Source: Christensenella sp. UBA7102 (GTDB lineage Bacteria > Bacillota > Clostridia > Christensenellales > UBA1750). From it: a DNA stretch of 30,486 bases. The notes under the pieces were generated by a model. The model worked only from the letters and a program-made list of their open reading frames with translations, did not search any database and had not been told where the DNA came from. The stretch is taken from the NCBI GenBank assembly GCA_002492415.1, contig DKYK01000022.1, forward strand, positions 81,488 through 111,973, given 5' to 3'. Below are positions 15,440 through 24,180 of this stretch, in pieces (within the stretch, counting starts at the first letter, position 1; the number at the start of each line of letters is the position of its first letter). The position numbers were made by a program, and so were the translations under genes.

Positions 15440-17638
15440 GTGGACATCAACAATGTCGAAGTGGACAAGGTGTTCACCTATGAGATACCGAAGGATATGG
15501 AGTTGTGCGCAGGCGTTCGCGTTCGCGTACCCTTTGGCCCGCGGACGCTGACCGGCATGGTGACGGGCACGAGCGAGAGCACAACGGTTTCCCGGGAAAA
15601 GCTGCGCCCGGTACTGGCCCGTATCGACGAGGAGCCGGCGGTGTTGCCGGAGCTGATGGCGCTGGCGGGGGTTCTCCGCGATCGCTACCGCACTACGATG
15701 GCGGCAGCGCTGCGCTGCATACTGCCTGCGCAGGTGCGCAGCGGAAAGGTACAGCCCTTGACGCGCCTTGCCGTGCAGTTGACATGCAGCGCGGACGAGG
15801 CCCGTCGCAAGTGCGTCCGCTCGAAAAAACAGCAGGAGTTGATCGCGCTGCTCGAAGCCGCTCCCGAGGGGATGCGTATTTCGCACATTGACATGGATGG
15901 AGCACTCGCGGTGGCCCGCGCGCTGGAAAAAAAGGGAGTGGCGCGCGTATTTCCCATACAGGTGCGCCGCATTCCTTACGAAAAACTGGAGCACGAGCTG
16001 GATGCCTATGCGCTGACCCCCTCGCAGCAGCGCGCGGTGGACGCCATCACGGCGGCGTTGGACGGAGAAATGCAGTCCTTTTTGCTGCACGGTGTGACGG
16101 GCTCAGGCAAGACCGAGGTATACATGCACGCAGTGCGGCAGGTGTTGCTTCGCGGCAAGGGCGCCATCATATTGGTGCCGGAGATCTCGCTGACGCCGCA
16201 GATGGTTGGGTGGTTCCGCACGCGGTTCGGAGACGGTGCGGCGGTGCTGCACTCCGGGCTGTCGCAGGGCGAAAAATATGATGAATGGCGCAGGATTCGC
16301 GAGGGAGACGCGCGCGTGGTCATCGGGGCGCGCTCGGCGGTATTCGCGCCGGTGGAGAGCCTGGGACTCATCGTGATCGACGAAGAACATGAGCAGACCT
16401 ATAAGTCGGAGACGCATCCCTGCTACGATGCGCGCGAGGTGGCTCGGGAGCGCTGTCGGCTGCAGAGGGCCGTGCTCGTGCTGGGCAGTGCGACGCCCTC
16501 GATTGACACCTATGCGCGGGCGCTGCGCGGCGAGCATACGTTGCTGGAAATGCGTGAACGCGTCGCAGGCCGTCCGCTGCCCGAGGTGGAGATCGTGGAC
16601 ATGCGCAGGGAGCTCATTGATGGGAACCGCAGTATGTTTTCCCGCTCCTTGCAGCGCGCCATTGAGGAGACGCTGCTGGCGGGGCAACAGGTGGTATTGT
16701 TTCACAACCGCAGGGGGTATTCCAACTTCGTCAAATGCCGCGCATGCGGCTATACCGTGCACTGTCCGCACTGCGACGTGACCATGACCTTCCATGCCAC
16801 CGACCAGACGCTGCGCTGCCATTATTGCGGGTCCACCATGCCTGCGCCCAAGCTCTGTCCGGCCTGCGGATCCCCCTATATCCGCAAGTTCGGTGTGGGT
16901 ACGCAGCAGGTGGAGGAAAAGCTCAAGGAGCTGTTTCCCCAGATCCAAACCATCCGCATGGACAATGACACCACCCAAAGCAAGGATGCGATGGTCCAGA
17001 TGCTCACGGCCTTCCGCAGGGGAGAAGCACAGGTGCTCATCGGAACGCAGATGATTGCCAAGGGACATGATTTTCCCAACGTAACGCTTGTGGGCGTTGT
17101 TGCTGCGGATATGACGCTCAATTTGCCCGACTACCGCAGCGAGGAGCGCACCTTCCAGCTGCTGACGCAGGTGGAGGGCCGGGCGGGCCGCGGCGTGCAC
17201 CCAGGGCGCGTGGTGGTGCAAAGCTATGAGCCGGAGCATTACGCCATCGCCATGGCGGCTACGCAGGATTACCGTGCATTTTATGACGCAGAGATCACTC
17301 GGCGCAGGCGGAGGCTGTATCCGCCCTATACGCTCATGCTGCGCATCCTGGCCACCGGCCGGAGCGAGGGAGATGTGCGCGCTGTGGCCGAGCTTCTGGA
17401 AATGCAGCTCAACGGTTGGTTTTATGAAAACAAGCAGCGTCGTGTGCAGATGATTCAGGTCAAGGCGCAGGAGGCGCCGCTATCTCGCATTCGCGATGAA
17501 TACCGCTACCAGGTGTTCATCAAGCTTTATGCGCGCGGCAGTGAAGAGGCGATGGATCACATTGCCCAGCTGGTGAAGGACAACGAGCAAAAGGGCGTGC
17601 GCATCGACGTAGAAGTCAATCCTGCCAGCTTCATGTAG
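15440..17638 (+). CDS. priA: Primosomal replication protein N' (PriA helicase); true start probably just upstream
   Basis: A helicase that restarts stalled forks. From GTG at 15440 the product is 732 residues, with Walker A GVTGSGKT (218-225), DEEH (314-317), a binuclear zinc module with cysteines from 433 to 476, and a C-terminal ALIGTQMIAKGHDFPNVTLVGV-like helicase block plus GRAGRGVHPGRVVVQSY. The family N-terminus normally includes an FAQVIVD strand. Here that peptide is encoded in frame immediately upstream (15425-15442), but the codon before it is ACG (15422) and no ATG, GTG or TTG is available. The site AAGGGAG (15406-15412) is well placed for a start near 15420. Either a non-standard start is used or one base is missing from an original ATG. 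Confidence 0.93.
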   Translation: MDINNVEVDKVFTYEIPKDMELCAGVRVRVPFGPRTLTGMVTGTSESTTVSREKLRPVLARIDEEPAVLPELMALAGVLRDRYRTTMAAALRCILPAQVRSGKVQPLTRLAVQLTCSADEARRKCVRSKKQQELIALLEAAPEGMRISHIDMDGALAVARALEKKGVARVFPIQVRRIPYEKLEHELDAYALTPSQQRAVDAITAALDGEMQSFLLHGVTGSGKTEVYMHAVRQVLLRGKGAIILVPEISLTPQMVGWFRTRFGDGAAVLHSGLSQGEKYDEWRRIREGDARVVIGARSAVFAPVESLGLIVIDEEHEQTYKSETHPCYDAREVARERCRLQRAVLVLGSATPSIDTYARALRGEHTLLEMRERVAGRPLPEVEIVDMRRELIDGNRSMFSRSLQRAIEETLLAGQQVVLFHNRRGYSNFVKCRACGYTVHCPHCDVTMTFHATDQTLRCHYCGSTMPAPKLCPACGSPYIRKFGVGTQQVEEKLKELFPQIQTIRMDNDTTQSKDAMVQMLTAFRRGEAQVLIGTQMIAKGHDFPNVTLVGVVAADMTLNLPDYRSEERTFQLLTQVEGRAGRGVHPGRVVVQSYEPEHYAIAMAATQDYRAFYDAEITRRRRRLYPPYTLMLRILATGRSEGDVRAVAELLEMQLNGWFYENKQRRVQMIQVKAQEAPLSRIRDEYRYQVFIKLYARGSEEAMDHIAQLVKDNEQKGVRIDVEVNPASFM

Positions 17639-17667
17639 AGATTTTTTATTAAAGGAGGAAGACAAAT

Positions 17668-18123
17668 ATGGCTTTGAGAAATATCGTTAAATTGGGAGAC
17701 GACGTGCTGCGAAAGAAATGCCGCGCCGTGACGATGATCGATTCCAAGACCCATCAGCTGCTCGACGACATGGCGCAAACCATGCACGCGGCCAACGGCG
17801 TGGGTCTGGCTGCACCGCAGGTGGGCTTGCTCAAGCGCATCGTGGTCATCGACGTAGGCGAGGGTGTGATTGAGCTGATCAACCCTGAGATTCTCTCCTT
17901 TTCCGGCGAGCAAACCGACGATGAGGGCTGTCTGTCTGTGCCCGATAAGTTTCTGCCCGTCACCCGCCCCAATGTGGTCAAAGTGCGCGCACTGGACCGC
18001 TATGGCAAGTCCTTCACGATGGAGGGGGAGGGACTGCTCGCCCGCGCCTTCTGCCATGAGATTGACCATCTGGATGGAAAAATGTTCCTGGACGTCTATA
18101 AGGAACAGCAGAAAAACAAGTAA
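17668..18123 (+). CDS. def: Peptide deformylase
   Basis: A 151-residue metalloenzyme that removes the formyl group from nascent proteins. All three motifs are present: GVGLAAPQVG (44-53), EGCLSVP with metal ligand Cys88, and HEIDHLDG with His130 and His134. Length is typical of clostridial type enzymes. A strong AAAGGAGGA precedes the ATG at 17668. It is followed 20 bases later by fmt, whose product adds the formyl group to initiator tRNA, the usual pairing. Confidence 0.97.
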   Translation: MALRNIVKLGDDVLRKKCRAVTMIDSKTHQLLDDMAQTMHAANGVGLAAPQVGLLKRIVVIDVGEGVIELINPEILSFSGEQTDDEGCLSVPDKFLPVTRPNVVKVRALDRYGKSFTMEGEGLLARAFCHEIDHLDGKMFLDVYKEQQKNK

Positions 18124-18143
18124 ACTGCACGGAGGATGAGAGA

Positions 18144-19094
18144 TTGCGCATTGTATTTATGGGCACCCCGGAGTTCGCGGTGCCTTCGCTCGAAGCGCTG
18201 ATCAAGGAAGGATATGAGGTTGTGGCTGCCGTAACGCAACCGGATCGCCCCGTGGGCCGCAAAAAAACGCTCACGCCGCCGCCAGTAAAGGTGTGCGCGC
18301 AGGCGCACGGCGTGCCAGTACTGCAGTTTGAACGCATCCGCAGAAAAGAAGGGCGCGAGGCTTTGTCTGCGCTTCGGCCCGACCTGTTTGTGACTGCTGC
18401 ATTCGGTCAGATTTTATCCAAAGCGGTGTTGGAGATTCCGCAGCTGGGCACCATCAATGTGCACGCCTCGCTGCTGCCCCAGTACCGTGGCCCCGCGCCC
18501 ATCAACTGGTGCATCATAAACGGTGAGCGCATGGCGGGTGTGACCACCATGATGACCAACGAAGGCATTGATACGGGGGATATGCTGCTGCGCGACGAAG
18601 TGGAGATTGATGAAAACGAGAATGCCGAGGAATTGACCGAGCGGCTGTCCTTCATGGGTGCGCAGACGCTGCTGCGCACGCTGCGTGCGCTGGAGGATGG
18701 TTCGCTTGTGCGTGCGCCGCAAAATGAAGAGCAGGCCTCCTATCAGCCCATGCTCACCAGGGAAATGGGGGAGATGGATTGGAGCCGCAGCGCGCAGCAG
18801 CTGCACAACCAGGTGCGCGGCCTGTACCCCTGGCCCGGCGCTTATACGCAGATGGACGGCGGTGTGCTCAAGGTATGGACCAGCCGCGTCTCTGGCTTGC
18901 AGGCCGACGAGACACCCGGCACCGTCGTCAAGGCGGATGCCAAAGAAGGGTTGTTTGTCGCCTGCGGCACGGGCGTGCTGCAGATTGTGGAGTTGCAGGC
19001 CCCCGGTTCCAAGCGCATGAACGCACGCGACTATCTGCGCGGCAAGCCTATGCAGCCGGGCACGATATTGGGAGGCAGCAGTCATGCGGAATGA
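18144..19094 (+). CDS. fmt: Methionyl-tRNA formyltransferase, TTG start
   Basis: A 316-residue enzyme that formylates Met-tRNA(fMet) with 10-formyl-THF. The N-terminal hydrolase fold begins MRIVFMGTPEFAVPSLEAL and carries catalytic Asn105, His107 (NVHASLLPQYRGPAPI) and Asp143 (GIDTGDM). The C-terminal tRNA-binding domain includes VRGLYPWPGAYT. The start is TTG at 18144 with GGAGG (18131-18135) 8 bases upstream; no ATG gives the conserved first strand. Its last 11 bases overlap rsmB. Confidence 0.96.
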   Translation: MRIVFMGTPEFAVPSLEALIKEGYEVVAAVTQPDRPVGRKKTLTPPPVKVCAQAHGVPVLQFERIRRKEGREALSALRPDLFVTAAFGQILSKAVLEIPQLGTINVHASLLPQYRGPAPINWCIINGERMAGVTTMMTNEGIDTGDMLLRDEVEIDENENAEELTERLSFMGAQTLLRTLRALEDGSLVRAPQNEEQASYQPMLTREMGEMDWSRSAQQLHNQVRGLYPWPGAYTQMDGGVLKVWTSRVSGLQADETPGTVVKADAKEGLFVACGTGVLQIVELQAPGSKRMNARDYLRGKPMQPGTILGGSSHAE

Positions 19095-20478
19095 TCAAAG
19101 ACCGCGCTCCCAGCGACCAGGCAAGGCAGCATCGAGCCATCCCAAGGGCCCCGCGCCTGCGCGCATTGCGGCGCTGGAGGCGTTGCTGGATGTGCAGGTT
19201 TCCGACGCCTATGCGGGCCTCGCGCTGACCCGGCGCATTGCCGCCGCGCACCTGAGCGCATTGGATCGCCGCCTGATGACGGAGCTGTTCTACGGCGTGC
19301 TGGAAAACCGCATCTGCCTGGACTATATTTTGTCAAAATACATGCAGCGTCCCTGCGAGGACGACGTGACGCTGCAGATCCTGCGCATGGGCGTGTATCA
19401 GTTGAAATTCATGAATCGGATTCCGGACAACGCCGTGTGCAACGACGCAGTGGAACTGGCGCGGCGTTTTAAGCGTGAAAAGATGACGGGGCTGGTCAAT
19501 GGCGTTTTGCGCGGGATTTTGCGCGACCGAAGCCGTATTGCCTGGCCGGAAGAACCGGTGGAACGCCTCTCCGTCGAACATTCCTTTCCCCAATGGCTGG
19601 CGGGTAAGCTGGTGAAGGATTTTGGAATGGAGTTTGCCGCCGCGCTGATGTCCTATCGGGATAAGCAGCATCATGTGACCATACGCCCGAATCTGACGCG
19701 CATCTCCTGCACGGAGTTTGAACAATACATGACCGAGCAGGGGTTTGAGTGGGAAAAGGGCGCGTTGCCCGGGGCTTATCGTGTGCGCGGCGGTTTTGTG
19801 TCTCAGCATGCGGGCTTCCGCAGCGGACTTTATTCCATCATGGGAGAAGCGTCCATGCTTGCGGCGCAGGTGGTGGGCGCTCGGATCGGTCAGCAAGTGC
19901 TGGACTGCTGTGCAGCGCCCGGAGGAAAGGCCTGTTACCTCGCAGAACTCATGCAGGGAACGGGGCGTGTCTACGCGTGGGATATCCACGAGCATCGCGT
20001 GCAGCTGATCGCCAGCGCAGCCAGGCGTTTGGGGCTGGACAATGTCCGAACCCGCGTGCAGGATGCGCGTGAGCTGGTGGAAAATCAGGTGGAGCGCATG
20101 GACTGTGTGCTGGTGGATGCTCCCTGCTCTGGTTTGGGAGACTTTTTGAGCAAGCCGGATATCAAGTACAATATCACGCCGGAGGGTATTGCCGCTCTGC
20201 ACGATACGCAGGTTGCGATACTGGACACGGCCTGCCGGTATGTAAAGCCCGGCGGCACACTGGTGTATTCCACGTGCACGCTGTTCAGGGAAGAAAACGA
20301 ACAGACTGTGGCCGCTTTTCTGAAGGAGCATCCGGATTTTATGCTGTCCGGCTTGGAGCGAATGCTGCCAGAGAATCTTGCGGAACAGACCAAGGACGGT
20401 ATGCTCACCCTATATCCACATCTGAACGGTACGGACGGTTTTTTTATTGCGCGCATGACGCGCAAAAGACGCAGTTAG
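19084..20478 (+). CDS. rsmB: 16S rRNA (cytosine-C5) methyltransferase RsmB
   Basis: A 464-residue methyltransferase. The first 25 residues are a basic, disordered-looking leader. An N-terminal NusB-like helical domain follows (ARIAALEALLDVQVSDAYAGLAL to about 165), then the SAM-dependent domain with VLDCCAAPGGKACYLAEL, DIHEHRVQLI, the VDAPCSGLG motif with Cys348, and the VYSTCTLFREENE motif with Cys398, the expected nucleophile. It ends with GTDGFFIARMTRK. The start has GGGAGG (19070-19075) inside fmt. Operon position between fmt and rlmN is the standard Firmicutes order. Confidence 0.95.
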   Translation: MRNDQRPRSQRPGKAASSHPKGPAPARIAALEALLDVQVSDAYAGLALTRRIAAAHLSALDRRLMTELFYGVLENRICLDYILSKYMQRPCEDDVTLQILRMGVYQLKFMNRIPDNAVCNDAVELARRFKREKMTGLVNGVLRGILRDRSRIAWPEEPVERLSVEHSFPQWLAGKLVKDFGMEFAAALMSYRDKQHHVTIRPNLTRISCTEFEQYMTEQGFEWEKGALPGAYRVRGGFVSQHAGFRSGLYSIMGEASMLAAQVVGARIGQQVLDCCAAPGGKACYLAELMQGTGRVYAWDIHEHRVQLIASAARRLGLDNVRTRVQDARELVENQVERMDCVLVDAPCSGLGDFLSKPDIKYNITPEGIAALHDTQVAILDTACRYVKPGGTLVYSTCTLFREENEQTVAAFLKEHPDFMLSGLERMLPENLAEQTKDGMLTLYPHLNGTDGFFIARMTRKRRS

Positions 20479-20487
20479 GAGCAATAC

Positions 20488-21534
20488 ATGGAGGATTGTC
20501 TGCTGGGGTATACACCGGAGGAGCTGACAGCATATCTGCAAGCATTGGGCGAAAAGCCCTTCCGTGCCAAGCAGCTTTATGATTGGCTGCACAAGGGAGT
20601 GGAATTTGACGAGATGAGCAATCTGCCCAATGGCCTGCGGGAACGGTTGAAGCAAAGCGATGTCGCGATTGGCGTATCCATCATCAAGACGCTCGTTTCG
20701 CAAAAGGACGGTACGGAGAAGTATTTGTTTTCTCTGCGTGACGGCAATGTGGTCGAGGGCGTGTTGATGCGCTATAACTACGGCAATACGCTGTGCATTT
20801 CCTCGCAGGTGGGCTGCCGCATGGGCTGCGCCTTCTGCGCTTCCACGCTCGAGGGTCGCGTGCGGGACATGACTGCAGGCGAAATGTTGGGAGAGGTGGT
20901 CGCCGTCAATCGGCTGCATGCACAGGGTGACAAGCGCGGCGTAACCAATATCGTGATGATGGGCAGCGGCGAGCCTTTGGACAATTATGACAACGTGGTG
21001 CGCTTTCTTCGGCTGGTTTCCGCACCCAAGGGAATCAACATCAGCCTGCGCAACGTGTCGGTTTCCACCTGCGGCCTGGCCGACCGCATAGATGATCTTG
21101 CGGAGGAAAACCTGCCCATTACGCTATCCATTTCCCTGCACGCACCCACGGACGAGGCGCGTCGCCGCATCATGCCCATTGCGAACAAGTACAGCATTGA
21201 GCGCCTGATGAAGGCCTGCAGAGACTATGTGGACAAGGTGGGCCGACGCATCGTGTTTGAGTATGCTCTCATCGAGGGCGTAAATACTTCTTTGGACGAT
21301 GCGGACCGGTTGGCTGCGCTCACGCGCGGGCTGCTGTGCCATATCAACCTCATCCCCCTCAACGACGTTCCCGAGCGCGATCTGCGCGCACCGGGGCAAA
21401 AGGGCATTGATGCCTTTCAAAAGAGACTGGAGTCTCTGCATGTGTCCGTCACGCGCAGACGCGAGATGGGCGCGGACATTGAAGGAGCCTGCGGACAGCT
21501 GCGCCGCAAGCACCTGAGCACGGAGGAAAAGTAG
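20488..21534 (+). CDS. rlmN: Dual-specificity 23S rRNA (A2503)/tRNA (A37) C2 methyltransferase
   Basis: A 348-residue radical SAM methyltransferase. The iron-sulfur CxxxCxxC is Cys110, Cys114, Cys117 in SQVGCRMGCAFCAST. The N-terminal accessory domain has FRAKQLYDWLHKG. Other marks are VMMGSGEPLDNYDNV, ISLHAPTDEARRRIMPIANKY and the catalytic Cys335 in GADIEGACGQLRRKH. GGAG lies a few bases before the ATG and the gene starts 10 bases after the rsmB stop. Confidence 0.97.
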   Translation: MEDCLLGYTPEELTAYLQALGEKPFRAKQLYDWLHKGVEFDEMSNLPNGLRERLKQSDVAIGVSIIKTLVSQKDGTEKYLFSLRDGNVVEGVLMRYNYGNTLCISSQVGCRMGCAFCASTLEGRVRDMTAGEMLGEVVAVNRLHAQGDKRGVTNIVMMGSGEPLDNYDNVVRFLRLVSAPKGINISLRNVSVSTCGLADRIDDLAEENLPITLSISLHAPTDEARRRIMPIANKYSIERLMKACRDYVDKVGRRIVFEYALIEGVNTSLDDADRLAALTRGLLCHINLIPLNDVPERDLRAPGQKGIDAFQKRLESLHVSVTRRREMGADIEGACGQLRRKHLSTEEK

Positions 21535-21535
21535 C

Positions 21536-22261
21536 ATGAAGGTGGTAGCCTGTACCCATCGCGGAAACGTGCGCCCCATCAACGAGGATAGCTTTCTCAT
21601 TCCAGAAAATGACGGCCTTGTACTCGTAGCAGACGGCATGGGCGGGCATCAGGCGGGCGAAGTGGCCAGCGCTCTGGCTGCCTCGACGATCCGCGTCTGC
21701 GCGCAAAAGGCGGCGGGCAGGGAGATCACCGTGCGTTCAGCGGTGTCTTGGGTGCGAAAGGCAAACAAGGGCATTTATCAGGCGGCGGGAGAGGATGCCG
21801 CCCGTGCGGGCATGGGTACTACGCTGACCTTTCTCTACTTTATGCCCGGCCATGTGATGCTCGCGCACGTAGGCGACACCCGCTGCTATCGGATCCGAGA
21901 CGGACAGATCACCCAGCTCACGCACGATCATTCACTCGTGGCGGAATTGGTGCGCACGGGTAAGATCTCACCCGAGCAGGCCAGAGTGTACCCTTACCGC
22001 AATGTCATCACCCGAGCGCTGGGCACGGATGCTTCTGTTGCCGTAGACGCACAGGATATTGACACCGAAAGGGATGATATTTTCCTGCTGTGCAGCGACG
22101 GACTGACCAATTATGTTGAGGCGGAGGAGCTGCTGGGCGCAGTCAGAGAGCAAAAGCCGGATGCGCTGTGTGAATATCTGACTGGACTTGCGCTGGAACG
22201 CGGCGGTCGCGACAACATCACCGTAGTTGCGGTATTCCTGGGACTGGAGGTGACTCCATGA
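21536..22261 (+). CDS. prpC: PP2C-type serine/threonine protein phosphatase
   Basis: A 241-residue Mn/Mg-dependent phosphatase. Metal-binding residues sit in VADGMGGHQAGEVAS (Asp33), AHVGDTRCYRI, LLCSDGLTNYV (Asp188) and GGRDNITVVAV (Asp226). It should reverse PrkC phosphorylation of cell-wall and translation factors. Its ATG lies one base after the rlmN stop with GGAGG upstream, and its stop overlaps the prkC start as ATGA, so phosphatase and kinase are made together. Confidence 0.96.
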   Translation: MKVVACTHRGNVRPINEDSFLIPENDGLVLVADGMGGHQAGEVASALAASTIRVCAQKAAGREITVRSAVSWVRKANKGIYQAAGEDAARAGMGTTLTFLYFMPGHVMLAHVGDTRCYRIRDGQITQLTHDHSLVAELVRTGKISPEQARVYPYRNVITRALGTDASVAVDAQDIDTERDDIFLLCSDGLTNYVEAEELLGAVREQKPDALCEYLTGLALERGGRDNITVVAVFLGLEVTP

Positions 22262-24180
22262 AGGGAACCTGCCTCAAGGGTCGCTATCTGCTGGGCGAGG
22301 TCGTCGGCAAGGGAGGGATGGCGGTCGTCTACAAAGCCTACGATTTTCGCAGCGGACGCACGGTCGCGGTCAAGGTGCTGCGCGAGCAGTACAATCAGGA
22401 TGCGGAATTTGTACGCCGGTTTGAGCAGGAAGCCGAGGCGGCTTCCGCCATCTCGCACGAAAATCTGATCGACATCTACGATGTGGGAGAGCAAAACGGC
22501 ACGCGTTTTATCGTGATGGAGTATGTTGATGGCATGACGCTTAAGTCCCTCATCAAGGAGCACGGCGCGCTGGACAATTATTCCGCAATCACTATTGCCA
22601 GACAGATCTGCACTGCGCTACAGATTGCGCACGACGCCCACATCATCCATCGCGATATCAAACCGCAGAATATATTGCTTGATCGCAAAGGCGTGGCCAA
22701 GCTGTCAGACTTCGGCATCGCAAAGACCAGCGATACCCACACCATTACCGACAGCGGAGATAACGGCGTGCTGGGATCGGTACACTATTTTGCGCCCGAA
22801 CAGGCGCGCGGTGAGGACGTCAATGCCTGCTCTGACCTATATTCTCTGGGTGTGGTGATGTACGAAATGGTTACGGCCAAGCTGCCATTTACCGGAGATA
22901 CGCCCGTCGCAGTAGCGCTGCAGCACATGACTACAGCCGCTGTTCCACCCATCGATCTCAATCCCAGGGTCACGCAGGCGCTCAATGAGATCATACTCAA
23001 GGCAATTCGCAAGAATCCGGAGGAACGCTATCAGAGCGGACGCGAACTCTACGATGATCTAAGTATGGCATTGGTCTATCCAGAAGGCGGCTTCATCCAT
23101 GATGCGGTCAATGATTCCCTAGCCGAGCCGGAGCAGGAACCGGAGCAGGAATCCCCTAATTCAGACCATGGTCTGAATAATCAAAAGAAAAACCGAACTA
23201 AGTTTGTATTCAGAAGCCCAAAGAAGGTTTCACGCAGGCGCATTCTCAAAGTGACGCTGTGTGCTTTGGTGCTCGTTTGCGTTCTGGCTGCGGTGTGCTT
23301 GTCCGCAAACATACGCCTGCTGGATGCCAAGCAGGAGGTACCCTCGGTTGTGGGCGTCAAGATGGAGGAGGCCGCAGCGCGCTTGGATGCGGCCCATCTG
23401 GTGATGGAGGTTGGGGGCACGAGATTTGATGAATCCGTCGCGCCCGGTATTGTGCTTGAGCAGCTGCCCACATCAGGTTCGACCGCAAAATCGGGCGATA
23501 CCGTCAGGGTCGCTGTCAGCGCAGGACCGGAGACGGCCCGTATCCCTGATCTCTCGGGCATGCAGTTGGAGGAGGCACAGTCTTCTTTGGAGCTGCTTGG
23601 GCTCAAGGTTTCCACAGTCAACCGCGTTGTGGACAGCGACAAGGAGCGAAATTCTATAATTGGCCAGGCACCGGCCGCGGGCTCGGTGCTGCGCAATGGC
23701 GATGGCGTGGAACTGACCATCAGCGATCCCCCTGTGCTGCGCACGGTGCCTGAGTTGGGTGGCTGCAGTCTGGAGGAGGCGCAGCGGAGAATCGAGAAGG
23801 CAGGGCTCGCCTTGGGCGCGGTGGAGTATGATTATGCCACAGGCTACGAGCTGGGCCAGGTATATCGTCAGAATCCGGAGATGGGCGCACAGCTGCGCGA
23901 AGGCGACGCAGTGAATTTGTGGGTGGTTAGGGAAGCTCAAATGTATACCTGTAAGTATCAGCTGACGCTGGACATCCGAAAAAATGACTCGGAGGTCAGC
24001 ATATTTGTTGAGGATGCGTCTATTTATAAGGAAATTTCTTCCTTTGTGGTGGACCGGGGCACACTGGATGTGGAACTCAATCTGGAAAATGAGAATCCCG
24101 GTGAAAAGACGCTGATTATCATGGTCAATGAAGAGGAGATCAAGAGGGAGTCGGTGGTCTTTACGGAGGAAGAGAAATGA
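22258..24180 (+). CDS. prkC: PASTA-domain serine/threonine protein kinase PrkC/Stk
   Basis: A 640-residue membrane kinase. The kinase domain (about 8-275) has the Gly loop GKGGMAVVYKA, Lys39 in VAVKVL, HRDIKPQN (131-138), DFG (151-153) and GSVHYFAPEQARG. An acidic then basic linker (EPEQEPEQ, KKVSRRRILK) leads to one membrane helix (about 332-351). Outside are three PASTA repeats (about 360-426, 427-493, 494-562), which bind peptidoglycan fragments, and a further segment of about 78 residues of beta-type sequence with no PASTA hallmark. The linker DNA contains a perfect 20-bp palindrome. Both ends overlap the neighbours as ATGA. Confidence 0.96.
   Translation: MKGTCLKGRYLLGEVVGKGGMAVVYKAYDFRSGRTVAVKVLREQYNQDAEFVRRFEQEAEAASAISHENLIDIYDVGEQNGTRFIVMEYVDGMTLKSLIKEHGALDNYSAITIARQICTALQIAHDAHIIHRDIKPQNILLDRKGVAKLSDFGIAKTSDTHTITDSGDNGVLGSVHYFAPEQARGEDVNACSDLYSLGVVMYEMVTAKLPFTGDTPVAVALQHMTTAAVPPIDLNPRVTQALNEIILKAIRKNPEERYQSGRELYDDLSMALVYPEGGFIHDAVNDSLAEPEQEPEQESPNSDHGLNNQKKNRTKFVFRSPKKVSRRRILKVTLCALVLVCVLAAVCLSANIRLLDAKQEVPSVVGVKMEEAAARLDAAHLVMEVGGTRFDESVAPGIVLEQLPTSGSTAKSGDTVRVAVSAGPETARIPDLSGMQLEEAQSSLELLGLKVSTVNRVVDSDKERNSIIGQAPAAGSVLRNGDGVELTISDPPVLRTVPELGGCSLEEAQRRIEKAGLALGAVEYDYATGYELGQVYRQNPEMGAQLREGDAVNLWVVREAQMYTCKYQLTLDIRKNDSEVSIFVEDASIYKEISSFVVDRGTLDVELNLENENPGEKTLIIMVNEEEIKRESVVFTEEEK

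Noticed and set aside
16103..17239. 378-codon minus-strand open frame opposite priA
   Set aside because: Composition and position are those of a complement-strand shadow; no start signal.
17600..17654. Possible terminator between priA and def (GAAG/CTTC plus T6)
   Set aside because: The stem would be only 4 bp with a long loop, so I do not call it.
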